From contig NC_015684.1 in NCBI RefSeq assembly GCF_000218565.1, positions 1-64,000 on the forward strand: 64,000 nucleotides of DNA, given 5' to 3'. This DNA is from Afipia carboxidovorans OM5 (GTDB taxonomy: Bacteria; Pseudomonadota; Alphaproteobacteria; Rhizobiales; Xanthobacteraceae). The notes beneath the pieces were generated by a model, which did no database searches, had not been told where the DNA came from, and saw only the letters and a program-made list of their open reading frames with translations. A program made the position numbers and the translations under genes. Shown here piece after piece: positions 1 to 10,298 of this stretch (the stretch's first letter is position 1; the number at the start of each line of letters is the position of its first letter).

Positions 1-94
1 TCTTCCGAAGAATGGCGGGGTCGTCTCAGGACCGCATCTTGGGACCGCAACCAACCAATCAATCAGAAACGTCAAACTGGAAAAGTAAATCGCA

Positions 95-1528
95 ATGGGA
101 ATGGCAGAGGGCACCGAACAGGATCGTTGGAGCAGGGTGAAGGGGCGCCTGCGCTCAAGTGTCGGAGAGGATGTGTATTCGAGCTGGTTCGCACGCATGG
201 ATCTCGAACGGATCGGCGGCGAGAGCGTGCATCTGTCGGTGCCGACCCGTTTTCTCAAGAGCTGGATTCAGGCCCATTACGCCGACCGCGTGCTGAGCTG
301 CTGGCAGGCGGAGATGCCGGACATCCACCGCATCGATCTGACCGTGCGCACGCCGGTCCGCGTACCCGCCGCCGTCAAAGACGCCAAGGCGACCATCGAG
401 GAGCGCCTGACCGAGCACGACCATCGCGCTCATCACGAGTTGCGCGCGGTCGCAACCGTGCCGGTCTCGACAAGCCATGACGCGCTCGGCGGCTCGCCGC
501 TCGACCCGCGCCTCACCTTCGCGACCTTCGTCGGCGGCCGCTCCAACACGCTGGCACTTGCCGCCGCACGTCAGGTCGCCGAAGGCCGCCGCGGCGACAA
601 CGTGATGTTCAACCCGCTCTACATCCATGCAGGCGTCGGCCTCGGCAAAACGCATCTGCTGCAGGCGGTGACATGGGCCGGCAATACCTCCGAGCGCAAG
701 GTGCTCTACCTCACCGCGGAAAAATTCATGTACGGCTTCGTCGCCGCGCTGAAGACCCAAACCGCGCTTGCCTTCAAGGAAGCGCTGCGCGGCATCGACG
801 TCCTCGTGATCGACGATCTGCAATTCCTGCAGGGCAAATCGACCCAGGCCGAGTTCTGCCACACGCTGAACGCGCTGATCGATGCCGGCCGTCAGGTGGT
901 GATCGCAGCCGACCGGCCGCCGTCCGACCTGGAAAGCCTCGACGACCGTGTCCGCTCGCGTCTCGCCGGCGGTCTCGTGGTCGAGATGGGCGCCCTTGGC
1001 GAAGAATTGCGCCTCGAAATCCTCAAATCGCGCGTCACCGCGGCACGCGCCCACCATGCGAGCTTCGAAGTCCCCGAGCCGGTGCTCGAATATCTCGCCA
1101 AGGCCATCACCCATAACGGCCGCGATCTCGAAGGCGCGATCAACCGCCTGCTCGCCCATTCCAAGCTCAACGCCACCTCGGTGACGCTGGAGATGGCCGA
1201 GCGCGAGGTGCGCGACCTGATCCGCCCGCAGGAGCCGCGCCGGGTCAAGATCGAGGACATCCAGCGCGTCGTCGCGCGGCAGTACAATGTCAGCCGCTCC
1301 GACCTGCTGTCATCGCGCCGCACCGCCAACGTGGTGCGCCCGCGTCAGGTGGCGATGTACCTCGCCAAGACGCTGACGCTGCGCTCGCTGCCCGAGATCG
1401 GCCGCCGCTTCGGCGGGCGCGACCACACCACGGTGCTGCATGCGGTGCGCAAGATCGAGGCGCTGGTCGCCAAGGACATCGCGCTCTCCGACGAGGTCGA
1501 ATTGCTGAAGCGCCAGTTGCAGGAATGA
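95..1528 (+). CDS. dnaA: Chromosomal replication initiator DnaA
   Basis: DnaA is the AAA+ ATPase that binds DnaA boxes and melts the origin. Residues 1-80 form domain I and about 80-130 a poorly conserved linker. The AAA+ core has Walker A GVGLGKTH (about 180-187) and Walker B LVIDDLQ (about 237-243). The C-terminal domain IV (about 385-477) carries the DNA-binding signature with GRDHTTVLHA. At 477 residues it has normal length. ATG at 95 is used; a second in-frame ATG at 101 is equally possible because neither has a strong ribosome binding site. Only 94 bases of upstream sequence are in the window and I see no consensus DnaA box there. Followed by dnaN, as is usual. Confidence 0.97.
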   Translation: MGMAEGTEQDRWSRVKGRLRSSVGEDVYSSWFARMDLERIGGESVHLSVPTRFLKSWIQAHYADRVLSCWQAEMPDIHRIDLTVRTPVRVPAAVKDAKATIEERLTEHDHRAHHELRAVATVPVSTSHDALGGSPLDPRLTFATFVGGRSNTLALAAARQVAEGRRGDNVMFNPLYIHAGVGLGKTHLLQAVTWAGNTSERKVLYLTAEKFMYGFVAALKTQTALAFKEALRGIDVLVIDDLQFLQGKSTQAEFCHTLNALIDAGRQVVIAADRPPSDLESLDDRVRSRLAGGLVVEMGALGEELRLEILKSRVTAARAHHASFEVPEPVLEYLAKAITHNGRDLEGAINRLLAHSKLNATSVTLEMAEREVRDLIRPQEPRRVKIEDIQRVVARQYNVSRSDLLSSRRTANVVRPRQVAMYLAKTLTLRSLPEIGRRFGGRDHTTVLHAVRKIEALVAKDIALSDEVELLKRQLQE

Positions 1529-1535
1529 TAGGAAA

Positions 1536-1628
1536 ACCCGTCGCAAGACGGGTGTCCCTCTCTTGCGTCGCGCCGCCAATCACGGCACCTTAACCGCCCC
1601 CGCGGCGGGGCCGGACCTTCGGGTCCGG
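1536..1628 (+). other. Three short GC-rich hairpins between dnaA and dnaN
   Basis: The 171-base dnaA-dnaN gap holds three perfect hairpins. The first, at 1536-1553, is ACCCGTC / GACGGGT around a GCAA tetraloop, 7 bases after the dnaA stop. The second, at 1598-1610, is CCCCG / CGGGG. The third, at 1611-1628, is CCGGACC / GGTCCGG closing a TTCG tetraloop. None is followed by a T-run, so these are probably not efficient intrinsic terminators. They may stabilise mRNA ends or attenuate readthrough into dnaN. Confidence 0.45.
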
Positions 1629-1699
1629 TCGCGTCCGGCTTCAACCGGCGCCGTTCCGGCTGCCCGGTTCTCCAAACGATCGCTCGCAGGCGGAGTGTC

Positions 1700-2818
1700 A
1701 TGAAAGTTACGGTCGAACGCGCGCAACTGTTGAAGTCTCTCGGCCACGTCCATCGCGTGGTGGAGCGCCGCAACACCATTCCGATCCTCGGCAACGTGCT
1801 GATCCGCGCCGAGAACGCCAAGCTGAGCCTGAAGGCCACCGACCTCGACCTCGAAGTCACCGAGACGCTGCCGGCGGAGATCGCGACCGGCGGCTCCACC
1901 ACCGTGCCCGCGCATATGTTCTACGACATCGTGCGCAAGCTGCCCGACGGCTCGCAGATCGTGCTGGAAAGCGACGGCGAGCGCGCCGTTCTCGCGATCC
2001 GCGCCGGGCGTTCGCGCTTCACGCTGCAGACGCTGCCGGAAAGCGATTTCCCCGATCTCGCCGCCGGCGAGATGACGCATTCGTTCACGCTCACGGCCGC
2101 CGACGTCAAACGCCTGATCGACCGCACGCAGTTCGCGATCTCCACTGAGGAGACCCGCTACTACCTCAACGGCATCTATCTGCATGCCGCAGGCTCGGCC
2201 GCGGAGCAGACGCTGCGCGCGGTTGCGACCGACGGCCATCGCTTGGCGCAATTCGACCTGCCGCTGCCCAAGAGCGCGGCCGGCATGCCGGGCGTCATCG
2301 TGCCGCGCAAGACGGTCGGCGAGGTGCAGCGCCTGATCGAGGACACCGAGGCCGAGATTGCCATCGAACTGTCGCAGGCGAAAATCCGCTTCACGCTCGC
2401 CAATGTGGTGCTGACCTCGAAGCTGATCGACGGCACCTTCCCCGATTACGGCCGCGTCATTCCGCAGAACAACGAGAAAGAGCTCGTCGTCGACAAGCGC
2501 GACTTCGAGGCGGCGGTCGATCGCGTCTCGACGATTTCGAGCGAGCGCGGCCGCGCGGTGAAGCTCGCATTGTCCGCGGGCAAGCTCGTGCTCTCGGTGG
2601 TCAATCCGGATTCCGGCAGCGCCACCGAAGAGCTCGAGGTCGAATACGCCTCCGATCCGCTCGATATCGGCTTCAACTCGCGCTACCTGCTCGACATCGC
2701 CGCCCAGATCCAGGGCGAGGCCGCGGTGCTGAAGCTCGCCGACCCCGGCTCGCCGACGCTGGTGCAGGACAAGGCCAACCGCGACGCGCTCTACGTGCTG
2801 ATGCCGATGCGGGTGTGA
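1700..2818 (+). CDS. dnaN: DNA polymerase III beta subunit (sliding clamp)
   Basis: The beta clamp is a ring-shaped homodimer that tethers DNA polymerase III to DNA. The 372 residues match the usual three-domain clamp length. The N-terminus (MKVTVERAQLL), the motif NTIPILGNVL near residue 30 and the C-terminal end VLMPMRV are all typical; the C-terminal residues form part of the binding pocket for clamp partners. The ATG at 1700 follows a purine-rich GGCGGAG stretch. It lies downstream of dnaA with a gap of 171 bases and ends directly before a palindromic repeat that separates it from a DUF559 gene and recF. Confidence 0.97.
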   Translation: MKVTVERAQLLKSLGHVHRVVERRNTIPILGNVLIRAENAKLSLKATDLDLEVTETLPAEIATGGSTTVPAHMFYDIVRKLPDGSQIVLESDGERAVLAIRAGRSRFTLQTLPESDFPDLAAGEMTHSFTLTAADVKRLIDRTQFAISTEETRYYLNGIYLHAAGSAAEQTLRAVATDGHRLAQFDLPLPKSAAGMPGVIVPRKTVGEVQRLIEDTEAEIAIELSQAKIRFTLANVVLTSKLIDGTFPDYGRVIPQNNEKELVVDKRDFEAAVDRVSTISSERGRAVKLALSAGKLVLSVVNPDSGSATEELEVEYASDPLDIGFNSRYLLDIAAQIQGEAAVLKLADPGSPTLVQDKANRDALYVLMPMRV

Positions 2819-2827
2819 GGCATCTTC

Positions 2828-2880
2828 CCCTCTCCCCTTGTGGGAGAGGGTGCCCTTGCGAAGCAAGGGCGGGTGAGGGG
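2828..2880. repeat. Palindromic REP-like repeat, left flank of the DUF559 gene
   Basis: This unit contains hairpin CCCTCTCCC / GGGAGAGGG (2828-2836 with 2842-2850), then hairpin GCCCTTGC / GCAAGGGC (2852-2870), then the conserved end CGGGTGAGGGG. It begins 9 bases after the dnaN stop and ends 4 bases before the DUF559 ATG. An inverted copy lies on the other side of that gene at 3257-3314. Related inverted pairs occur at 4489-4609, 40016-40128 and 63381-63524. Confidence 0.9.
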
Positions 2881-2884
2881 TTCG

Positions 2885-3256
2885 ATGACACAGGAGCCGC
2901 ATCACCGCCCGATCGCAAAACCGATTCGCAATTTTGCGAAACATATGCGGCACACACCGACCGATGCCGAAGCCGCCATGTGGCAGCTCTTGCGCCATCG
3001 ACAATTGACCCGCTTCAAATTTCGCAGGCAGGTGCCCTTCCAGAACTACATTCTCGATTTCGTCTGCTTCGAAAGAAGGCTGGTGATCGAGGTGGACGGT
3101 GGCCAGCACAGCACGTGCATCAATGACGAAAGACGGGACGCCGCGTTAGCCGCTCAAGGGTTCCGAACGGTGCGTTATTGGAATAACGACGTGTTGCAGA
3201 ATTCATCCTCCGTTCTTGAGGATATAATCGCCAAACTTGCTGGCAAAAACGAATAA
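2885..3256 (+). CDS. DUF559 family endonuclease-like protein
   Basis: This 123-residue protein has the DUF559 / very-short-patch-repair-like fold of the PD-(D/E)XK nuclease superfamily. The visible motifs are LRHRQL (about 36-41), DFVCFERRLVIEVDGGQH (58-75, with Asp58, Glu69, Asp71 and His75 as likely active-site residues) and RYWNNDVL near residue 97. The ATG at 2885 is chosen because the upstream in-frame ATG at 2840 lies inside the flanking repeat. The gene fills the space between two inverted palindromic repeats: its start is 4 bases from one and its stop codon abuts the other. It interrupts the usual dnaN-recF order. Such proteins are widespread; their biological role is not established to my knowledge. 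A nuclease activity is inferred from the motifs. Confidence 0.85.
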   Translation: MTQEPHHRPIAKPIRNFAKHMRHTPTDAEAAMWQLLRHRQLTRFKFRRQVPFQNYILDFVCFERRLVIEVDGGQHSTCINDERRDAALAAQGFRTVRYWNNDVLQNSSSVLEDIIAKLAGKNE

Positions 3257-3314
3257 CCCCTCACCCGGCTCGGGTCTTTCGACCCTCGCCACCCTCTCCC
3301 ACAAGGGGAGAGGG
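3257..3314. repeat. Palindromic REP-like repeat, right flank of the DUF559 gene (inverted copy)
   Basis: This is the inverted copy of 2828-2880. The outer 25 bases (CCCTCTCCCCTTG followed by TGGGAGAGGGTG, read on the minus strand) and the inner end CGGGTGAGGGGTT are identical to the left copy. The inner hairpin differs: GGGTC / GACCC here against GCCCTTGC / GCAAGGGC on the left. It begins directly after the DUF559 stop codon, and recF starts 20 bases beyond its end. Confidence 0.9.
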
Positions 3315-3333
3315 AAGAAGACCTCCGCATTCC

Positions 3334-4482
3334 ATGATCCCCTCCCGCATCCTGCGCCTCAGCCTCACGGAATTCCGCAGCTATCACGCGGCGAGCGTGC
3401 GGCCGCAGAGCGACCTCGTGGTGCTGGTCGGGCCGAACGGTGCGGGCAAGACCAATTGCCTCGAGGCGATCTCGCTGCTCGCGCCGGGACGGGGCCTGCG
3501 CCGCGCCCGGTTCGAGGACATCGCCAACCGCGCGGGCGACGACGGCGACGGCTCTTGGGCGGTGTCGGCGGAAGTCGAAGGCGCGCTCGGGCTCGCCACG
3601 CTCGGCACCGGCATTGACGCGCCGTCAGCCGAGGGCGGCAACGCCAAGCGCCGCGCGCGGATCGACCGCGAGGCGGTCTCCTCTGCCAGCGCTTTCGGTG
3701 AGCACTTACGCATGGTGTGGCTCACGCCCGCGATGGATGGGCTGTTCACCGGCCCAGCCTCCGAGCGGCGGCGCTTCTTCGACCGCCTCGTGCTCGCCAT
3801 CGACAAGGATCATTCCTCGCGCGTCTCGGCGCTGGAGCGCTCATTGCGCTCGCGCAATCGCCTGCTGGAGGATCGCAATTTCGATCCGCACTGGTGCGAG
3901 GCGATCGAGCGCGAAACCGCCGAGCTTGCCGTTGCGGTTGCCGCCCAGCGCGGCCACACGCTGCGACGCCTCGCCGGCATGCTCGCCGCGCGCGGCGCGA
4001 CCTCCGTATTTCCCTCCGCGCGCATCACGCTCGACGGCTGGATGGAAAACGCGCTGATGAGCGAGCCTGCGACCGCCGTGGAAGATCGCTACCGCGATAT
4101 CCTGCGCAAGAGCCGCCTGCTCGACGCCGCCGCGGGCCGCACGCTGAACGGCCCGCACTTGACCGACCTGCATGTGATCTATGCGCCGAAGAACATGCCC
4201 GCGAAGGAAGCCTCGACCGGGGAGCAGAAGGCGCTCCTGATCGGTCTCATCCTCGCCCATGCGAGTCTTGTGGCGGAGATGACCGGCATCGTGCCGCTGC
4301 TTCTCCTCGACGAAGTGGTCGCGCATCTCGATCCGCGCCGCCGCGCCGCGCTGTTCGACGAACTTGCGACGCTCGGCGGACAGGTCTGGATGACGGGTGC
4401 GGACCCGGCCGCGTTTGCCGAGGCAGGCAGCCGCGCCGAGCGGTTTGACGTCGAGGATGGGGCGATCACGCCGCGCGGGTGA
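3334..4482 (+). CDS. recF: DNA replication and repair protein RecF
   Basis: RecF is an SMC-like ATPase that helps load RecA at single-strand gaps. The 382 residues show Walker A GPNGAGKT (33-40), the ABC signature region STGEQKALLIGLILAHA near 293, and Walker B LLLLDEVVAHLD near 320. The ATG at 3334 comes soon after the palindromic repeat that ends at 3314. A weak GAAGAAG sequence about 12 bases upstream may serve as ribosome binding site. The recF-gyrB order is conserved near dnaA in many bacteria. The DUF559 unit lies between dnaN and recF, so any cotranscription would have to read through its hairpins. Confidence 0.96.
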   Translation: MIPSRILRLSLTEFRSYHAASVRPQSDLVVLVGPNGAGKTNCLEAISLLAPGRGLRRARFEDIANRAGDDGDGSWAVSAEVEGALGLATLGTGIDAPSAEGGNAKRRARIDREAVSSASAFGEHLRMVWLTPAMDGLFTGPASERRRFFDRLVLAIDKDHSSRVSALERSLRSRNRLLEDRNFDPHWCEAIERETAELAVAVAAQRGHTLRRLAGMLAARGATSVFPSARITLDGWMENALMSEPATAVEDRYRDILRKSRLLDAAAGRTLNGPHLTDLHVIYAPKNMPAKEASTGEQKALLIGLILAHASLVAEMTGIVPLLLLDEVVAHLDPRRRAALFDELATLGGQVWMTGADPAAFAEAGSRAERFDVEDGAITPRG

Positions 4483-4488
4483 TTTGAA

Positions 4489-4609
4489 CCTCGCCCCGCT
4501 TGCGGGGAGAGGTCGACGCGAAGCGTCGGGTGAGGGGCCTTTTGCAGATGCCTCAGCGCGCTCCGCAACCCCTCACCCCGACCCTCTCCCCGCAGGCGGG
4601 GAGAGGGGG
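4489..4609. repeat. Inverted pair of palindromic REP-like repeats downstream of recF
   Basis: Unit 1 (4489-4537) and unit 2 (4569-4609) are in opposite orientation with a 31-base spacer. Each has a CCCCGC...GCGGGG hairpin at the outer end and a GGGTGAGGGG or CCCCTCACCC inner end. This matches the arrangement that flanks the DUF559 gene, but without any gene between the arms. The unit starts 6 bases after the recF stop. Confidence 0.88.
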
Positions 4610-4612
4610 CAA

Positions 4613-4825
4613 AAACGCCCTGCCGCATAGCTGCGAATCAGGCTTTTTACGTCCCTCCGAAAGGCGCCTTTCAGGCCTTGAAACAGGGCCAAAAAATACT
4701 AGTTTATCAATAACTTGATGGCACCCACTTTGTCCTAGGCGCAGGCCCTGTTTCGTGGCACAAAATGACGTTTCGCGCTCTCCCTCCGGCGAGGCGCGCG
4801 CATCTGCGATCCGCAAAGGTTTTTC
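4613..4825 (+). promoter_or_regulatory. gyrB upstream region with AT-rich candidate promoter
   Basis: After the repeat pair, about 210 bases precede gyrB. The segment 4678-4715 is noticeably AT-rich for this window. It contains TTGAAA (4678-4683) and, 16 bases later, TAGTTT (4700-4705), a weak -35/-10 pair. A TTATCAATA sequence at 4704-4712 matches only 7 of 9 positions of a DnaA box and is not claimed as one. No coding region is apparent. gyrB is supercoiling-regulated in other bacteria; nothing here proves it. Confidence 0.3.
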
Positions 4826-7264
<2,439 letters not shown>

Positions 7265-7433
7265 TTCGCCGCATCGCGCCATGGGCGGCGGCGTCATCAC
7301 GCCGTCGCCACATTATCTCGCGCGAATTGCGCGTGACACAATTCTGCCATGACAACGAAACGCGCAGAATCGCGGCGTTTCCGCACGGGCTTTAGTCTAA
7401 ATCTGCCCTTCTCGCGCAGTCCGGCGATCGATG

Positions 7434-7439
7434 TATAAT
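7434..7439 (+). promoter_or_regulatory. Perfect TATAAT box upstream of the pirin gene
   Basis: TATAAT at 7434-7439, preceded by TG, lies 28 bases before the pirin ATG. No good -35 is visible 16-18 bases upstream, so it would depend on the TG context or an activator. The box overlaps a more upstream ATG (7431), which argues that this ATG is not the start codon. Confidence 0.4.
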
Positions 7440-7466
7440 CACGCGTCCTACCAGAGGAGCCGCGCG

Positions 7467-8384
7467 ATGAGCTGGATGCCTTCGAACGATCCGATCCTCG
7501 GCGACCCGCACACCTGCGACGCGCTCGAACTTGTCATCGTGCCGCGCACCCGCGACCTCGGCGACGGATTCGCCGTTCGCCGCGCACTGCCGCACGGCAA
7601 GCGACAGATGGTCGGCCCCTTCATCTTCTTCGATCATTTTGGGCCGGTGCAGTTCATCGCAGGCCAGGGCATGGACGTGCGCCCGCATCCGCATATCGGT
7701 CTCGCCACCGTGACCTATTTGTTCGACGGCAGCATCATGCATCGCGACAGCGAGGGCCACATTCAGGAGATCAAGCCCGGCGCAATGAATCTCATGACCG
7801 CGGGCCGCGGCATCGCCCATTCCGAGCGCACGCCCGACGTGCCGCGCGCCAACGGTCAGCGCATGCTCGGCCTGCAAAGCTGGATCGCGCTGCCGCAGGA
7901 TCGCGAGGAGATTGCACCTTCCTTCCAGCACTACAGCGCCGACAGCCTGCCGCTCGTGCGCGACACCGGTCTCTCGGCGCGAGTCATCGCGGGCAGCGCC
8001 TTCGGTGCAACCTCGCCTGTTACGCAAACCTCTGAATGGTTTTACGTCGAAGTCAGCCTCGATGCGGGCGCGCAGGCGCCGCTCGATGCCGATCATGAGG
8101 AGCGCGCGGTCTACCTCGTCGAAGGCGAAGTGGAGATCGCGCATGAACGCTATGAGGCGCCACGGCTTCTGATCTTCCGCCCCGGCGATCGCATCACCAT
8201 CAACGCAATAACGCCGACAAAAATGATGTTTCTCGGCGGCACCGCGCTTGAAGGGCCGCGTTACATCTGGTGGAATTTCGTCTCCTCGAGCCGCGAACGC
8301 ATCGAGCAGGCGAAGCAGGACTGGAAAACCGGCCGCTTCGCCCACGTGCCCGACGAAACGGAGTTCATCCCACTGCCGGAATAG
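7467..8384 (+). CDS. Pirin family protein
   Basis: This 305-residue protein belongs to the pirin family of bicupin proteins. The N-terminal cupin carries the conserved metal-binding region DVRPHPHIGLATVTYLF (about residues 70-86) and later GRGIAHSER, with His and Glu ligands. Pirins have been linked to redox sensing, quercetinase activity or transcription cofactor roles in different organisms; which applies here is unknown. The ATG at 7467 is chosen because AGAGGAG lies 8 bases upstream, and the earlier in-frame ATG at 7431 overlaps a TATAAT box. The gene stands alone between gyrB and the malonyl-CoA decarboxylase gene, 39 bases upstream of the latter, so the two may be cotranscribed. Confidence 0.93.
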   Translation: MSWMPSNDPILGDPHTCDALELVIVPRTRDLGDGFAVRRALPHGKRQMVGPFIFFDHFGPVQFIAGQGMDVRPHPHIGLATVTYLFDGSIMHRDSEGHIQEIKPGAMNLMTAGRGIAHSERTPDVPRANGQRMLGLQSWIALPQDREEIAPSFQHYSADSLPLVRDTGLSARVIAGSAFGATSPVTQTSEWFYVEVSLDAGAQAPLDADHEERAVYLVEGEVEIAHERYEAPRLLIFRPGDRITINAITPTKMMFLGGTALEGPRYIWWNFVSSSRERIEQAKQDWKTGRFAHVPDETEFIPLPE

Positions 8385-8423
8385 CCTGCTGCAAACCCAT
8401 CATCCAGCGGAGACGTCCGACCG

Positions 8424-9794
8424 ATGCCAAGCCTGACATTCGACCGCGCCTTTCTCACCAATCTCCTCAGCACCTTGACCGATCGCGGGCGCGACCTGCT
8501 CCGCGGGCTGACGCAAAGTGCCGCCCCGCGCATCGCCGATGGCGAACTCGCCGAGCTCGGCCAAACCTTGCTGTCGCGACGCGGCGAAGCAACCGGCGTT
8601 GCACTCGCGCAGGCTCTGCTCGCGGGCTACGAGGTGGCGACGCCCGAACAGCGGCTCGCGTTTCTCGAAGCGCTGGCCGAGATGTTCGGGCCCGAGAGCG
8701 AGGCGATCGAGCGCGCCATCGAGACCATCCGTGCCGACGGCATGACACCTGCCGCCGTCAGCGCGCTGCATGATGCGGCCGAGCCCCGCCGCCAGGAGTT
8801 GATCCGCCGCCTCAATCTCGCGCCGGGCGGCACTGCCGCGCTGGTGCGGATGCGCGAGGAATTGCTCGGCCATGTCAGCGAGCATCCGCTGCTGCGGGCG
8901 GTCGACAATGATTTCGTCCACCTGTTCGTCTCGTGGTTCAACCGCGGCTTTCTGGTGCTGCAGCGGATCGACTGGACCACGCCCGCTAACATTCTGGAAA
9001 AGATCATTCGCTACGAAGCGGTGCATGCGATCCAGAACTGGGACGACCTGCGCAGCCGTCTCGCTCCACCCGACCGGCGCTGTTACGGCTTCTTCCATCC
9101 GCGCCTCGTCGATGAGCCGCTGATCTTCGTCGAAGTCGCGCTGACCAAGGAGATTCCCGCCGCCATCGCGCCGCTGCTCGATCCCGACCGCGTGCCGATC
9201 GATCCGCAGCAGGCGACGACCGCGGTGTTCTATTCGATCTCGAACACACAGCGCGGACTGAACGGCATCTCGTTCGGCAACTTCCTCATCAAGCAGGTGG
9301 TCGAGGATCTGAAGCGCGAACTGCCGAACCTCACCACTTTCGTCACACTCTCGCCGGTGCCGGGCTTTGCCGCATGGCTCGCGCGCCAACGCGCCGACGA
9401 GGCCTCGCCCGTACTCGATCCTGCCGACAAGGATGTTCTCAGCGTGCTCGATCAGCCGGGCTGGACCGACGACCCTGCAACAGTCGACAAGATCAAGCCA
9501 ATCATGCTTGCGGCAGCCGCGTTCTATTTTCTGGAGGCGAAGGACAAGCGAGGCCGCGTCGCTGATCCGGTCGCGCGCTTCCATCTCGGCAACGGCGCGC
9601 GGCTGGAGAAGCTCGACTATCTCGGCGACACCTCAGGCAAGGGCCTGAAGCAGTCGTACGGGCTGATGGTGAATTACTGCTACGACCTCGACGACATCGA
9701 GAGCAATCACGAAGCGTTCGTCGAGAAGGGTATCATCGCGGCATCGACGGCTGTGCGCAAAGCACTGCGCACCCGCGTGGCGGGCGCTGCGTAG
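8424..9794 (+). CDS. Malonyl-CoA decarboxylase
   Basis: The enzyme converts malonyl-CoA to acetyl-CoA and CO2. The 456 residues contain an N-terminal helical region (1-130) and a C-terminal acetyltransferase-like domain. Family-typical blocks are SWFNRGFLVLQRIDW (about 171-185), FYSISNTQRGLNGISFG (about 272-288), TLSPVPGF (about 310-317) and FHLGNGARLEKL (about 389-400), whose His is the likely catalytic base by comparison with the human enzyme. In rhizobia the homologous MatA works with malonyl-CoA synthetase in malonate use. No malonate transporter or synthetase is nearby, so here it may simply control the malonyl-CoA level. Confidence 0.94.
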   Translation: MPSLTFDRAFLTNLLSTLTDRGRDLLRGLTQSAAPRIADGELAELGQTLLSRRGEATGVALAQALLAGYEVATPEQRLAFLEALAEMFGPESEAIERAIETIRADGMTPAAVSALHDAAEPRRQELIRRLNLAPGGTAALVRMREELLGHVSEHPLLRAVDNDFVHLFVSWFNRGFLVLQRIDWTTPANILEKIIRYEAVHAIQNWDDLRSRLAPPDRRCYGFFHPRLVDEPLIFVEVALTKEIPAAIAPLLDPDRVPIDPQQATTAVFYSISNTQRGLNGISFGNFLIKQVVEDLKRELPNLTTFVTLSPVPGFAAWLARQRADEASPVLDPADKDVLSVLDQPGWTDDPATVDKIKPIMLAAAAFYFLEAKDKRGRVADPVARFHLGNGARLEKLDYLGDTSGKGLKQSYGLMVNYCYDLDDIESNHEAFVEKGIIAASTAVRKALRTRVAGAA

Positions 9795-9818
9795 TTATAG
9801 CGCGCTTATAGAGATCGC

Positions 9819-10148
9819 TCAGGCCGCGCCAGAGAGATAGGCCTCGCGGCGGCCGATCATGCGCTCGGCAGCGATCTTCGCCGCTTCCCGAGTGCCGGTC
9901 GCGCAAAAGCGATATTCGAGATCGGGCAGCACGATTGCATCGCGTCGGATGAAAAACGACTTCAGCGTACGCGAAGGCGCCGTTACGCGCGCCAGCGCCT
10001 CGGCAATGTTGTCGACCGCACCGAACGCAAACAGCGCACCGGTCGCGACCATACGCACCTCGTAAATACCGGGGCCGATCGGCGCTTCAAGCCGATCGCC
10101 GCGCGCGGCCGTCGGGTAGCGCTTCCATTCGCCCCATGTCGTAATCAT
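9819..10148 (-). CDS. Small protein of unknown function, faintly GIY-YIG-like
   Basis: I do not recognise this 109-residue protein with certainty. Its layout resembles a degenerate GIY-YIG nuclease domain. PGIYEVR (about 27-33) is followed by FAFGAVDNIAEALARV (about 40-55) where a YIG motif and a conserved Arg would sit. AAKIAAERMIGRR (about 89-101) lies where the catalytic Glu helix would be. The exact YIG residues are missing. It lies downstream of and in the same direction as the PfkB kinase gene, with a gap of 150 bases, and it converges with the malonyl-CoA decarboxylase gene. The gene is probably real because the composition and frame are consistent and no other gene fits the space. Confidence 0.65.
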   Translation of the reverse strand: MITTWGEWKRYPTAARGDRLEAPIGPGIYEVRMVATGALFAFGAVDNIAEALARVTAPSRTLKSFFIRRDAIVLPDLEYRFCATGTREAAKIAAERMIGRREAYLSGAA

Positions 10149-10298
10149 CGTGTCCTCGGACCGGTTAATTCAAAACGCTGCAATCCACCTGTGAATGCGC
10201 GGTTCAACGCCATCGCATTCATTTGGTTCCGGATATGGCGATTGGCCGCGCCCCCTGCAAGGGCGTCTTCGACTTCCGGAGGGTGTCGAAAACCGCTC

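Noticed and set aside
1580..3109. Long minus-strand open frame opposite dnaN
   Set aside because: It is the reverse complement frame of a GC-rich real gene; its product is Arg/His/Ala-rich with no family match. Similar long antisense frames over miaB (15745-18294), nusA (25720-27957), infB (28577-31228), pnp (33368-35398) and divL (51114-53285) are rejected for the same reason.
4704..4712. Possible DnaA box upstream of gyrB, and another (TTATCCTCA) at 54905-54913
   Set aside because: They match only 7 and 8 of 9 positions, are isolated, and show no clustering; they are expected by chance in 64 kb. No origin is claimed in this window.
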